A DNA stretch of 64,000 nucleotides from Lineus longissimus (GCF_910592395.1 NC_088318.1:15128349-15192348), one strand, 5' to 3'; shown: positions 23,401-36,706, counted from the stretch's first letter. Program-made: numbers and translations. The notes: a model not told the origin generated them from the letters alone.

Positions 23401-26400
23401 AACCAACCCCCAGGTGAGAAAGAATGGAAGATAAACGTATAGGTAACCGGCGGGTAACCTTAACACAACAGCTTTAAAATTGGACAAAACAAGGTGGTCC
23501 CTTTATCACATGTACATTGTACTTGGTGAAATTACATACATGTAGTGGAAACGCCAGGGTGACCCCTCGTTCCACAGTTCTCACATCCATGTAGTGGTGG
23601 CAATGTAGGAAAGAATCGGTGTTGAAATTTGATTTCCAAGATTACTAGCTATAGCTCTTCATACATGATATGGCCATAGGCCGAAGCAATCATCACAGCC
23701 CCGTGCTATGGGCGACTAAGTTACGAATTGAATATGCTCCCCAAAAATGAGTTAAACGAACAGAGTCAGTCTTGCCAGTTGAAAAGATATTCAATAAGAA
23801 GTTTATCTTTCCCATAGGCCTACAAAAGGTACTTAAATCTAGGCATATCACTTGACACCCAAGAAAGATTCATCCAGCAGGCAGAATTGGTTCTTATATA
23901 CACATAGCGAGTAGAATGCAAACACTGGATAATCGTCAGGCCACTCAAGGATGTGACACGCTGAACAGCCGATCGTATCACGAAGGACTGAGCTGTATTG
24001 AAGGAAGACTGCACTATTTGTAGAATTCGTTATGAAAAGGTCTCACATAAGACCTTCATACGAGCTGTGTGATTCTTGATTTGTATATACAAGAGCTGGT
24101 GTGCATAATATTCTAATATCTGATACACACTAGGGGGAATATTTCGACAGCGCATTCACTTGGCTCGGATGGATCGCTCAGAAGAGTGTTACCACTAGGA
24201 CGAGAACGAGGACTCGGGTATTTCAAGCAAAAACAAGGGCTTTGACTCGGCCCAGGATGTTGCCCTTTGGGTCGTTGACATCGATAGAAGAGGTTGCGGT
24301 TTTCTTGAGAGCACTTGAGAAATGGTACTTTAGACTGGCATTCCATTTGGAAAGTGGTGTCACCATATACCGCATTATTACGGGCAGTCACCTACTCGCT
24401 GGGTGACTATATATAGTCGTACTTCCATCTGTCGGCCGACTCTCGTGTTCTTTTGTGATTCCATCTGTTGATTGCTGTGTCTTCGGCGTGTCCAAATCCT
24501 CCTGGTTTCGGCAGAATTTCATTTCCGTGTCCACGGAACTTGGTAGGTCAATCCAGCTACTGGGGTTTAACACGGATTCTCGAAATGACGGCAATCACTG
24601 GTTTTAAAAGTTCGTCGACAGATGGCACACAAAGTAGTAGATTTTACAAAGTTAATGACTGATTCTCGAACCTCCAAAAAAGGAGATCTTTCTACCTGCA
24701 GCGGCGCCTATCGCCGTTTTGATGACCATGCCATGGATGGCGTGAATTGATGTCATCATGTCAAATTCATCACAGCATCCTTGGCTCAGTAATACTACCA
24801 GTACGTACGTCCTGCCGCCGGTTTTTCGGGTCTCCTTATGAGGTCACGAGGTGGGCTGATGCTCCATTTATGGCCGCCAATGCCCAGATTAATTCTACCG
24901 GAAAATCGGTACTCCCTTTAGTCTGAATGATCGAGGGGATTTGAAAACAAATCGGGGTGGAACGACACAATCTTTATATGCGCTGTCACATCCAATACGT
25001 CGCCCCAAACAATGACAACCAATTGCTTTTTTTCGGTATATTTTGAGCTCGGATCGGGCAATTTTGTAGATTCTGCGATCAAAAGCCACCGATTTTTGTT
25101 AATCCCGGCCTCAGGCGTTTTACAAAGACTCGGTAATAAACAGCGGGGCAACGGGGAGGGAAGAAACGTATGCCAAACGCATATCAACATGATAGATATA
25201 TGGCACACCGACGTTAAACCATTGATATCGCCAAGGCAGCGCATCAATAGCCGTCGGCCTGACTGGGCTTAGGTATCGAAATCAAATGTCTACCGTGAGT
25301 GATAACGAACAGATGGGCGAACCTTGAGGCAGTCATTTCACACTTCGAGCCTTTTAACCATGATGCATGAGGCTTTTAGCCTCTTTTGTTTTGACAGCCG
25401 TATCTCATGTGTAATTGGAGGCAATCTAGACAAAGCCACGTCTATCTTGCCGTACTCAATGCTTGGACGTGACGTGATGTGTACGCTGATGGAATTTGCC
25501 ACAATAATCTAGTATGATTCCAGATTCAACCACTGGAGCGGTATTAGCCCTGGTCGTAGTAAAGTGAAATTAGGAAATTCGGATATGAAACATCTGAAAA
25601 TGCTTCTTTGATTGGTGCAGGCGCTGATGATAGAAAGTGTCAAAATGTAATATTCGTTTCGCGGCAACAAGAAGTCGGAGAATTTAGAAAGAAATATGTG
25701 TGCAATTGCTTACTCGTTACGTTTGGGTTCCTGAAAATATATTCTGACAGGAATATTAGATACCTTGGTGATATAACAAATAACATAGAGTGCTTTTAGA
25801 CGTCTAGCTAATGCATGTTGCCGTTCTGCAGGCTTTAAACGAAGTGTTAACTTGCCTTGTTCAACAAACCCTCCGGTAAAATAAAAATGGAGTCGTCTCA
25901 AGAGACCGACGCTGCCACTTGGTACTGCCTGAACAAACCTTTCAACGAATCATCATCTTCAGAACAACACCGACATTTTAAAACATCTTCAATTTAAGCT
26001 CCCTAAGCAATAGTCTCCAATGATTTCTCGCGTTGATCAATATCAAAACAACAGTCGATTGTAAATTTCAATATCAACAGCTGTAATGTGATTTGTTACC
26101 TTTTTACAGACCGTAAACAGAGCACAGGTTATCCTTGTGCATGGCTGCAGTGACGCTCAGACTCGTTGAGTGCTCGAGTCGTTTGGTTTATCTTGTTAGG
26201 CTAATCGGACAAACATCACATTAACAGCAGGCACTACGTAGATTGATTAACATTAGAGTTAGATAGGTTTGTAATACGTGCTCCAAACGTATCCAGTACT
26301 ATATGTTTCTAATCAAGGCCTCTCCTTAATCTCAAAAACATGAATTACTATACAGCCCACGAAAATGCACCCATTGTGGATGAGGGGTGAAGACCATTAA

Positions 26401-29400
26401 ACTTTAAACGCATAAGGAAACCAGAGGTATCCATTTTTTGACAGGCCCAGCCATTAAAAGGAGAACAGTTTCCAATGTCGGTATTTTTTTGTTGAACAGG
26501 CATAATTGCAATTTGTTGTAGAAACTTATCATGCTGGAGGAGAGAGAGGGTTTACAAACGTGGCAATCTCTGCCATGCCCATTACGTTTTCACAGGAGCA
26601 GCTCTGTCACGAATAACTCACCTGAACATGGAGTAATGGCACCTGATAACTGGTTGGGCGATGTTCCATGCGGGACTCGGTGTCGGTACCAATAGATCCT
26701 AGGAATAGCTCCCTTCTCTTATGCTGCAGATGCTGCCTCATCTCCACCCTCATCAGCTGTAACTCGTGCATATTGAACCCCATGGCGTGAGTACAGTCCT
26801 TGTCCAAGATTATATAATCATCTGAGTCAGCACTCGGGAACTCTGCATAGTTAAAAATCTCATACGGGACGTAAGGTTTCCAGATCTCGTTTAGCATATT
26901 CGGACAGGTCCTATTCACCCTGTCCTGCATGGATTTGGCTACCTCTGGTTGGTAGGGTATGACAATGACGTGCTCGAGGTAATAATCCGTTTCAGTTCCT
27001 CCCGGGACTATCCAAGACACCCTCGTGGGCTTGTAGAAGCCTTTGGCTATGATGCCGTAAAGGGGACTGGAGCATTGAGAATCCTTGTAGAAATACTGAT
27101 GTGCCTCAAATATGGAGTTGTTCCCGAACTTGTATCGACGGAGAAGGTATTCAGGCCCAGGTCTAGTTTCACACCTGAAAATACGAAATTCATATGCCAT
27201 TAACTTTTCATGTTTACTAAAATCTTACATCATCCGGATATATTGCAATCAATGACACTGCTACTCTGCAAAAAAAGTTAAATAATTATGCCAAATTATC
27301 AGCGGTCGGTAGTTGTCAAAACTACCGACCTTTAATGATATTATTGACTTTGCTGGCTCGAAATTTCTGATGAAAGTGGGTATCGCATTCCTGCTTAAGA
27401 TTCTGTCAAGTTCCTGTTATGTAATTTTGGATGTCAATGCCCGGCGTTTATTTTCAGCAAACACCTGGGTTTCAATGAAACATCATAAGGGTCTCATGAA
27501 TCGTGGAGAGGACCGGGTCTCAGAGGCTTAGAATTTCCAGCCACGGTAAGGGAAATTCAAAAGTTGATTCTCGGGGACACATTACACCACTTTGCTCGAT
27601 ATTCCAAAATTAAATTGTCCCTCATCCGATTGATAGATGGACAGATGGCCACAATTCCGTGAATACATAGAGGTTCACGGATTCTTGTCTTTGGTTACTT
27701 AACGACAACAGATTTTACTGCAATCGTCGCTCTACATCGCTTGGGTGGGTTACGGATACCATTTGGAATTAAAGTTGATTAAAAACGTTTTCAAGAAAGA
27801 GAACATTTTGAAAAGACAATTTTGGTATACATTTAAGGATATCGCTGCGAAAGATTTTCAATTTTCAATTCACTGACGATCATAACATGTAAATGTATAC
27901 CGCACAATTTTTGCCTGTGGAATTTCAGGGCAGGCGTGGACTCACCGAGTGTTGGTTTAATTGTGACAATAATGAGGACCGCCCGTAGGTTATTTTTCAT
28001 GCACATACCCAACTATTTTCTTTATTCATAGAAATTAAAAGTAAATAATGTTATTCTTGTAAGGAACTCGGCTGCGAAGAAGGCACGGTCGTGCACAGAG
28101 AAGCCGCCAGTGCCCCCCGGCCATGGCCTTCTAATCCGATTGTCCCGAGATAAGTTGAGGGAGATACTCGCTTTTGAGAAACTATGTTTGAGATCAAAAA
28201 CTTACACAATGTGGATGATACCTGAGAATTGTCCCATTATAACCTGTTTACCTTGGAAAAGCCCTGTGTTGTCACCAAACACCTACTGACTGACTGGGCA
28301 AGTATTCTCTACCAAGCAAATACGAGAGCCTTAAAGGCTTTTACGTTCCGTCGATTTTTGAGACGACAAGACCGTATTCGCTGTCATGCCATCAGTCCCT
28401 AAATTCATATGAAACAAATTATTTCCATTGGATGACAATTTTGATGAAGAGTCCCTTTTAGCGATTGGGTTCCCGTGTAACTCTTACCTAACATGGTACT
28501 CCCCCTGCCATTGCCATCCAAATGACAGTAGTTCACCACTCGGTGTCAACGTGAAGTAGTTTCAACCACCAACAAAATATTAACTTATCTCATTGGAAAA
28601 CTCTTGAAAAGATAAGTGCGTGTTGCTTTGAGATGTGGCACAGTATCACCAACTGGGATGTGTGGTCTAACATTATCACGTGATCATAGACGGACAATGA
28701 TGGCCAGATAAACGAACAATGGCGGACAGATATCTTTAATAATTTTTGGTCCGTGAAATTAAACCCATGATTCCAGGTCGTGAATATCTCTGAGTAAAAA
28801 ATACAAATGTACGTTGCGTAATGAAAGCCCCTTTCTATATTCAACAAGAATTTGGTAATGCAAAATAACTTCGCAAAAAAGCCGAATGCCAAACAAGAAA
28901 ACTCGTCTCAAGCACAATGTCAACAAAATCTCGTCGCCAAAGGCAATGTGAGGTTGTAATCTGACAAAGGCACTAAAGATTTCTAATTTATCCTTCCTTT
29001 ATAAACACAAACCATGCACTCGTTGCCGTTTACGGACACTGAACGCTTTGGTCAGAACTTTTCATGACTAAATTGGTTTTCGGCTAACAGACGGCATTCC
29101 TCAGTCACAGAGGATGTTAATGACTTAATGGGTATTCTATTTATTCGTTAAAGATGTCTCGTGATGGTACCAGTTCGTTTTATTTGGGGCATGTTATGTC
29201 TTGAAAAATATTTGTGCATTTGATATTTTTAAGAGGGATGGGATGGGTTGCCTAGACTGCTCCTGCTTTGGCTTAGAATGCTGAGTTACCACCTCCACCT
29301 CGATTGAATTGCTAAAACGCCAAATGTTGGCCATCATCGTTTCTGGGGAGGACGGCCGTGGGGGGGGGGGGGGCTTTTTTATAATCACTAGTCCATGAGG

Positions 29401-32400
29401 ACTACATGTACGTTTACATTCACACCGGTTTAGATTTTAATAATTTTTCTAAAATTCTGTTCGACCCAATTACGCCCAATCAATCTTTCTGCAACAACAC
29501 TCTGACAAATAGACAAATATTGGTAGGGACACCCAAATCGGCAGGTGTGGTAGGTTTAATAACCAAGTCACACTCTTGCACATGGGCAGATCAAAAATGT
29601 CATTGATCTACTCACGCCGAGGCGCAATCACTTTGTTCAAATCACGTCTTCTTACAAATGGACCATCATCGGAACAACTAGAGAAAGAATGAACTACCTC
29701 TCATGTTTGAACAGTTTTTGCCATTAAAACATTGCCAGTTGATAGACCAGGGTTATTTCTATAAAGCCATAACAGTGGTCTTTCCGGTAACGGTTGGTGT
29801 TAGTATTCACCCCACAATAATTGTTGACATTTCATTGCTGAGTTTTGAAGGACAATTTCGTATTCCTTTAATTTTGCGAGAGCATACCCTCCTTCGGGCA
29901 GAACGGTCACCCTTCCAAAATTCTTTCTCAGCCATATGCAAGTACATGTAGCTCATCTTTCAAAATGATACCAAGTTATAATTTAACTAAGAAGATATCA
30001 TCATGTAGGAAGCGTAATGGGGATTGTGAGTGGAATACTTTTAAAACTATAGTTTTCAGGCGGGGAGGGCAATGCATGTATCATGACTTTGACTTATGAC
30101 TGAGCAAAGGCCGACGATGTGAAGACTATGTATGGCGGCACAAGCAGAAGCCTGGATTTGATTCGCTAGTTTATCAAACATTTTGGACATGACATTTAAA
30201 AATGACTCGGTGGTTTTGTTATGTTGTCAGTTGTAAGATCTGGTTTGTATTGGGATGACTTTCACTGGATGCATTCACGCGCAAGCACGATTTCGTGGCA
30301 AAATTCAATAGCCCGAGGATGAGAAAAAGCAGATGCGTGTTTTTACATTTCTTACATTGTAACATTCCTCGCAATGACCATCGCGCCGTGCAACACAAAC
30401 TTTACCCAGCTACAATGTACTGTCTGCGATGGTATCCTGAATGAGTCCGTGTTACTGACTGCGGTGCCGAGTATTCTGATTGATACTGACTGCGGTGCCA
30501 GGTATTCTGATTGAGTATCAATATCATGGCTTGTTACCGACTGCGGTGGCAATCTGATTGAGTCAGGTAGGTCGAATTTAGTTACACAAAGTCGCCAACA
30601 GGGATCTTTGCCATCTCAGAGGGCACCCAAACTATTACCATAGGACACAGCCCCCTATCTGAATCATATTCGTCACCAAAACGATGACCAATTTGACCCC
30701 TATAGCTCCTATACTTATCATCACCCCTTTAGAGCACAGGTACGTCCTCCTCAGTTGTAAAACCTCATGACATTAGTAATATGTGACCACCGGACATTAG
30801 TTTGGAGTGTTTGCAGTGCGTGTTTGCTTTGACCAATCAACATTTCTACGGCAAATATCGTAAACTGTGGTCATATTTCCGCGCTGACATGCACATTTAG
30901 TGCTACATGTTGTACAATGATGAACATTTGCGTGGACGTTCCATCTAGAATTCACAAAACCTCCGCCTTTAACCGGATCTTTAAAAAAGTACCATTTTGT
31001 ACGTTTATTCAGTAAGAAGAAATTACACAGTCGGTCCAGAAGTTATTTTGCCGGGTACTAGTAGATAGGTCGCCTACACTGGGTATTATTATTATTATTA
31101 TTATTATCATTATAACAGCCCACGATGGAGTACAAATTACCTTTTTGAAGTCCATATGCCGGTGACGTCAGGTGGTATTTGGGCCGTCACGTGGCAGTTC
31201 TCCACATGTTTCAATATACCATCGCATTTATCTTCGTCTGCTAATATCTCATCTATGTGCCATTTGGTTCTTTTAGAGCAGACCAGCCAAAAACCTATGT
31301 TGCAAAAAATGCTATGATCAGTATACGTGTATGAAGAGATGCTTCGAAGGGGGAATAGGCCTGGGTTCCATGGGGGCGTGGGGGTATGATGATACTTGTA
31401 GTCCGTACAAACAGCAACGACAAGTGTTTGGCTTTGAAGAAAACTAATTCGCTTTATGTTATATATGAATTGAACTTTATTCAGACTACTCGTATTAGTT
31501 TAACCTGCAAGTGGCCTTTCAATGAGTTTTTAACCGTAAGACAGCCCCAATTATGCCAATGATTGCTTTGAGATGGAATCTCAAACACAATTAGTCTTTT
31601 TTTCCTTCACCAAAAAACCTCTACGGGATGAATGTTTGACGGTGTTGGCCGAAAAAGCCTCAAAAACCTGCGGCTCGGGGAGCCCGCCCTAATATAAACC
31701 TGACGAGATTGGCATCAACGTGGTCAAGTCCGCAGGACAAGTTGCCAACCTGCACACTGAGATAATTAGCTTCAAGAAGAATTTAGAAGGGCATTTAGAT
31801 TGAAGAACCCTAAGCAGAACATGCTCCCTTTGATTCTGATCCATCCAAGTGATACAAAGTGGCTCGTTTATATATGGAAAATAGGAAGTTACGGTTTTGG
31901 AGATAAGGATGTGACAAGAAACTTGTCAAAAAGTTGACAAGTTTGAAGAGGTTTCGGTGGGTTGGTCTTGCATGGGGACAGAACTTAAGTGCGCACTCCC
32001 AACACTGGTCAAAATTCATCCAATTTGTATGAAAGTGCCTTTCTCTTTCCTTGGCTTTTCTTTGACTACGTGATAAGGGGTGTTTTGTAAGTCTTAACAG
32101 AACTGACGCATTCTTTATTACTTAAAAATGTAGATGCTGTCACTTTAAATCGGCCTTAAATTGACTATCTCCAAATTACTTCTCTTCACTTTTGCCTGAT
32201 CCTCCAGGTTATACTCAGGTAATTGTATCTAATCAGTGTAATTTGTCAGGGTATGCGCTGATTACATGTATTTTGGCTATATGTGGCTTATATTTTGATG
32301 AGCACATCTTATAATCTATGATAAATGGTATCAATAAAAAGCATATACATGTATACATGTAATGTACGGCAGAAAGTTTCATGCAAATCGCGTTATCCCA

Positions 32401-32647
32401 GCTTCGTCATACCACTGATGCGGTGGAGGGGGCTGATAAAAAAACTGCCTCAAAAAGCGTCAATTCGTATCATTCACTTCGATAGCCCGCATGTTAGCGT
32501 AAGAAGCGGAACTTCCAGCCAAGACAGGCCAGTCCTGGGGTCGAAACCATTACAAACTTCAATTGGCCACGACGTGTGGTGCCAATTTAAACGAGACTCA
32601 CCTGTATTCAGGATCAAAAGCCCCGTGACAATGGCGATGCTCCGCAT
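20436..32647 (-). CDS. APCDD1: APCDD1 orthologue, Wnt-antagonist family
   Basis: I join four exons: 32602-32647, 31141-31252, 26622-27174, 20436-21209 (GT-AG, phases 1, 2, 0), giving 494 residues against about 514 in vertebrates. Exon 1 is a short signal peptide (MRSIAIVTGLLILNT). Exon 2 carries the paired cysteines and IPPDVTGIWTSK leading into RCETRPGPEYLLRRY of APCDD domain 1, with PGGTETDY and a conserved NRTCP glycosylation site. Exon 4 holds the CSVC linker, domain 2 (GEWVSMRCENRPNGIFLTR, RPSDGKGP, KC) and a C-terminal hydrophobic tail (SWLRWNYWLLAIALVL) fitting a membrane or GPI anchor. In vertebrates APCDD1 binds Wnt and LRP5 at the cell surface and lowers Wnt signalling; that role here is by homology. 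Confidence 0.95.
21210..26621. other. APCDD1 intron 3, no nested gene seen
   Basis: This 5.4-kb intron has only short open frames without domains. A perfect 13-bp hairpin lies at 23274-23305. Confidence 0.6.
23274..23305. repeat. Perfect 13-bp stem hairpin
   Basis: GGGGAAACCAAGT (23274-23286) pairs with ACTTGGTTTCCCC (23293-23305) around a 6-nt loop. It is in an APCDD1 intron and has no evident role. Confidence 0.75.
27304..27330. repeat. 11-bp stem hairpin in APCDD1 intron 2
   Basis: GGTCGGTAGTT and AACTACCGACC form an 11-bp stem with a 5-nt loop, about 130 bp upstream (minus sense) of the exon 3 acceptor. Confidence 0.65.
30455..30560. repeat. Short tandem repeat of about 35 bp
   Basis: The words GACTGCGGTG and TATTCTGATTGA recur three times with variation. 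Intronic (APCDD1 intron 2). Confidence 0.7.
31087..31110. repeat. ATT microsatellite
   Basis: A run of (ATT)n lies about 30 bp downstream (minus sense) of the APCDD1 exon 2 donor. Confidence 0.85.
31141..31252 (-). other. APCDD1: APCDD1 exon 2
   Basis: The 112-nt exon encodes KCDGILKHVENC and IPPDVTGIWTSK, matching the segment just before the first RPGPE motif in the family. It is too short for ORF scans and was found by phase and similarity. The donor is AAG|GTAATT. Confidence 0.9.
32602..32647 (-). other. APCDD1: APCDD1 exon 1: start and signal peptide
   Basis: ATG at 32647 is followed by a hydrophobic run and a strong donor (CAG|GTGAGT) in phase 1. Joining to the acceptor ATAG at 31253 gives GAT (Asp), the only phase that avoids a stop. 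An additional small exon cannot be excluded. Confidence 0.75.
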
Positions 32648-34864
32648 GGTCACAATTCCCTTCCGACCTCACTGGGGTGCTGAGCAAAATATCAATGGAC
32701 GATTCTCCCAGTGCGGGAGGCCAAATTCAACCTGTGAATGAGAATTTATATTGTCACACGGCGCCCAGGCATTTCCGAGGGTTTCTGAAGAATTTTTCTG
32801 GGTTACAAGCTAATTATACTTGTTCTTGATTGTATGGTCATTATGACGAGAACTATGGCTTGTATTAGTGTTGTCACTATATATCAAATAGCAGAAACCA
32901 CAGGAGCACATATGCCGTGAAGATTTAGGACAATTCTTTCCTTTCGTGATGGCAAATTGGTTAGATGACCAATTATGTTTCCGGGGTTGAAGACATCCTC
33001 ACGATAATGTTGGCGACGGGTCAACCTTCAGACACACAATACGCAGGCTTCATAATATACAATATATAAGACATGCTAGGCGATTTTGATCACTGGCAGA
33101 GCAGCGAATAAAATATAGGGGGCCTATGACTGATATTATGGGAGTTATTCAAAATCAAAATTATACAAGTTTTTGGGGCGTCAGCTTGTTCTATCGCATC
33201 AGTAATCTCTCGCAAATGTTATCAAGTTTCAGGCCTTTAAGTAAGAGAATGTTCTTTATATCAATATCAATATCATTCGTCCAACAAGTTTGACATCCGC
33301 CCGATAACGAAGAATAACAAAGCTTTCGTTCCCGGCCCAGAAGAGTCCCACTTATCCTTGAAACTTACACCAGGAAACTGTCACAGAATCCTAACCAAAG
33401 AGCCAATGTACTAATTACTTTTAATGCAATAAATCGATTGGTGTATCTATCTTTCCGCTGCTATGAATTGAAATAAGCTTGAGAAGCGGACTTACTCGTC
33501 GCATGATATAGCATGAGACGAGCAATATGGTCAATGCATGGTCATCGGCCAATGGGGTATAATTTCTTTATAGCGGCTGTTAAAACCGCGGTACCGTTTG
33601 TGAAAGTCGTTAAATCGTACACAAACACAAATTTAGCTGCTATTAAATCGTGCTTTTATCATGCAAGGAGAACTTAGAATAATCGGATGTACCTGAGTTT
33701 GTATCCTTTTCGAGGTCGAATTTGACTATGAAACCGGCAAGCAGAGGTTGCCAGTTACGTCAGGTTACCACACTCTCGACTTCATAAATATCCACTATCA
33801 TATGAAAGTTACAGAAACTATGAATAGCATAAATCTACTTCAATATTCCGCACGATGAAGTCCAAAAAGTACCTGAAATCGGATAAACTGCTAAACAACA
33901 ACTATACGGGCGTTTAGCACGACGTCGTTCGAGTGAATGAATTATCTTGAATGAGCAGGAGCGAGTAAACCACAACTATTTACTTCTGGCGCTACAAAAC
34001 CTGGCCCAAGTCCCATTGGTTTGAGAATTTGATTATGAATAACCAGTGTTCGAGGTCCACTTCCGTGATAGTGGGGCGTTGGAAACGTTTTCGTCATTTT
34101 ATCACTGTGTTTCTACATAACCAGTTAGGGTGGCCCAACACTTTTACCGCTTTAAAAAGTTAGGAACCTCCGGCCTGTTTGAACTGCGGAATTAGGAGGT
34201 CAGTTTTGAATTTGTAAATTGCGGCATGTTGTACTGTGTTGGGTGTCATAATTTGAATTCAATGTAGGATTGTTACTCGTACATGTATCACGATAATGAA
34301 TAAAAGCTTGCACAGAAGTCACCCAATCGGATAAAGAGTAGGAACAAGCCAAGGGAACGTTTTATTAGAAACAGCTACAATGTACACAAATGTAATTTTA
34401 TAATCATTGCTGGCAAAGGCCCTCTACGAGTCGCAACCACACATTATATATGTCGTGCTAATGATCAGAACACCTGGTCGTCTGAGCTTACAGATCAGCA
34501 AAAATACAACAAACATGAGGTAGATTGATATAATTAATTTATTTCATTCTCCACTTTTTTCTTCGATAACCGCATCTTAAAAATGCAAAATCTTTTTTTA
34601 CCTCTCCTTTCGCATGTCTCGCAAGCGATAGTTTCAAGTAACAGCCTAAAAATATTAAGAAATATGCCACGACTACTGCGATGGTGAACGAACGCGGCTT
34701 CCGACCTGTGGCAATCGTGCAAGTAGGCCTAACAATATGTGTTTGGAATATTTCATACAAGTACATATCAAGCTGCGGGTTCTTCAATTTGTCTAGATTC
34801 GTCAAGACATACATTATCACGGCCAATACTGCATGTACTGAAGTGAGTTTTCCTGCCTGCAAGT
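32648..34864. other. Intergenic region, no gene found
   Basis: I see no exon-like similarity on either strand. The APCDD1 promoter and the 3' UTR of the MYND-UBL gene should fall here. A minus-strand open frame at 34539-34862 with hydrophobic stretches directly follows the MYND-UBL stop and is more simply part of its 3' UTR. Confidence 0.55.
34538..34543 (-). other. Candidate poly(A) signal AATAAA
   Basis: An AATAAA on the minus strand lies about 320 nt after the stop codon of the MYND-UBL-UBA gene. Position is the only support. Confidence 0.3.
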
Positions 34865-36151
34865 TTATTTCGATCCAAGTTCTAACATTGCATCCATCAG
34901 ATCTCCCGACTTTCTCAGCGCCTTAACTGCAGTGTTTCGATCAACATGTAGCTGCGTCATCAACACATCAATGTCCCTACCATCCAGCCCGGTGTCATTT
35001 TCCGTCTTCTCTCCAAAAGCTTGAAATACCGCCTTATCCTTTAAGAATTCTTTCACATTCGTCTGGTCAACAAGTTTCCCTTTGTGGATTAATTTCAACT
35101 TATCTAATGGCACTGACACAGACCCTGCAATATGTTTCATCATATCATCACCAGACCAGCCAATATTTAAAACAACATTGTACTTCTCTTTATCGCACTT
35201 CAGCGTTATTTTCAATGTTGGCAAGGAATTGTCTAATTTTGGAACGTCCGCTTTGCTTTTGTCTTTTTCATAATAAGTCACTTGCGCACTATCCTCCACT
35301 AAACCTGGTATTTCAACCTGTTGCTCAACACTTCCATCTACTGTCCTCCTTCCAAGACTTTGAGCAGCTCCTTTAAAGTCGACTGAAGTATTGTATACAG
35401 GTTTGGAATGTTTTGATCCACATGAATAGGAATCTCCTGTATCCCTGTGTTGCGTTGAGGAATTGTTAATTAATGTACTTTGGGTGTCAGTAGGCCTCCT
35501 GTTTCCAAGGTTGCACATGAGTTTGTGTTTGGGCCAATCCATTTCCTGACATTCCCTTGAACTAAAAAGAGGAACACATTTTATAACAAGACTGCGAGAA
35601 CAATTAATTTGGAGTTATTGGGCAAGATCAGTGCCTGCAATTCAGAAGGCGTACCGTTATACAGATGTGTACAATAATCATACTGTGCTACAACTACAAG
35701 TTCTTTAATCTGCAGTTCATGCTACTGTTCTTTAATAGAAGGCCTCACGCTACACGTGCAGTGCATACTTTAACATGTTATGTACTATAGAGTGTTTTCA
35801 CAGTCAGCCATGTTGGAGGGCAGAACAATGATTTGTCATGCCTGACTTAATTGAATCAAGTGTTGTTATGGTCTTTTGGGCATGCTTTCTTTTGTCTGTC
35901 CCTCCAACATGGCCGGTGATGACGTCACGTGCAACCACTCTATACAGGCTACGCTGCATGCACAACACGCAAGCTGCCACGCGACTTTCTGGACTTGGTT
36001 GTTGAGTTTCGCATTATCGCCGTGTCTCTAGTAAGCCTCCTGTATATTGCGAGTATAGTTACCAATACAACACAGAGCGACATCGAGTACAACGCTTCAG
36101 AACCTCCTTATGAACACCACACACAAAACACGCCGGCTCAGGCGAAGCCAT
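34865..36151 (-). CDS. MYND zinc finger, ubiquitin-like and UBA-like domain protein
   Basis: Two exons, 36063-36151 and 34865-35561, join in phase 2 (TG|T gives Cys) to encode 261 residues. Residues 8-46 form a complete MYND finger with C8, C11, C21, C24, C30, C34, H42 and C46 (CFVC, CTRC, YCSRECQ, DWPKHKLMC). A polar Ser/Thr-rich linker follows. Residues about 146-214 are ubiquitin-like (LKITLKC, PLDKLKLIHKGKLVDQTNV). Residues about 225-259 resemble the UBA of NAC-alpha and HYPK (DIDVLMTQLHVDRNTAVKAL). MYND fingers bind proline-rich peptides and UBA/UBL domains act in ubiquitin or ribosome-associated pathways, so an adaptor role is plausible but inferred. The start at 36151 is the first ATG in frame with the finger. 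I do not know a named orthologue. Confidence 0.9.
35788..35942. mobile_element. 155-bp TIR element, TA target duplication
   Basis: The left end TAGAGTG...CCATGTTGGAGG and the right end CCTCCAACATGG...CACTCTA are inverted repeats flanked by TA on both sides (35786-35787, 35943-35944). It lies inside the only intron of the MYND-UBL-UBA gene. It has no coding capacity, as in a MITE mobilised by a TA-targeting transposase. Confidence 0.75.
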
Positions 36152-36225
36152 CCTGGCATTTCCGTTGCTTGGGTGAAAGATGGCAGCACCAACAAAATCA
36201 ATATACTGTATAGACGTTATTTGGA

Positions 36226-36299
36226 CGGTTTTGGTGAGTCTGTTTCACATAGGCCTACGACACGTAAAGGAGGCATTTTGTACAGGCGCCCCTCGACCT
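36226..36299 (+). repeat. Dispersed repeat, partner of 19631-19704
   Basis: About 74 bp is shared with 19631-19704 in inverted orientation. It lies 75 bp upstream of the MYND-UBL-UBA start codon, in its presumed leader or promoter. Confidence 0.7.
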
Positions 36300-36706
36300 A
36301 TACAGTAGGCCTATGTTTGCGTCCTTGGGCAATCGCAACCAGATCCCGACGGCAGGAAATCTTCTTCAACTTCGAATGCGGGTCCCTCGACTACATGTAC
36401 ATATATATACGCCAAATACCTATATCAACCAAACGACAAGCCCAAAATATCGTCTGCGCCAATAATGGTATGCCATAATAGATATGGGGCGGAACGTCTC
36501 CAAATCAGTGCTGCTCTCTGAACTCCTGCGGCAGAACTGAAATACGTGCCGGCGATACTTATTGCAGTAACTAATTGTATGACCGTGAATTCTACCTGAT
36601 ACTTTAGAAGGAAGAGGGCCTGTGTATCGTACAGACAGTGTCGCTCTTCTCTTCTGACGATAACAAACAGAGAAAAAAAGATACAAATAGCTGCTCATTT
36701 AACCGT

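Noticed and set aside
32325-32741. 138-codon plus-strand frame over the APCDD1 first exon
   Set aside because: It overlaps the signal-peptide exon on the other strand, has no similarity, and is a chance frame.
34539-34862. Minus-strand 107-codon frame with hydrophobic stretches after the MYND-UBL stop
   Set aside because: It follows the stop directly, has no recognisable domain or own promoter, and is best explained as 3' UTR.
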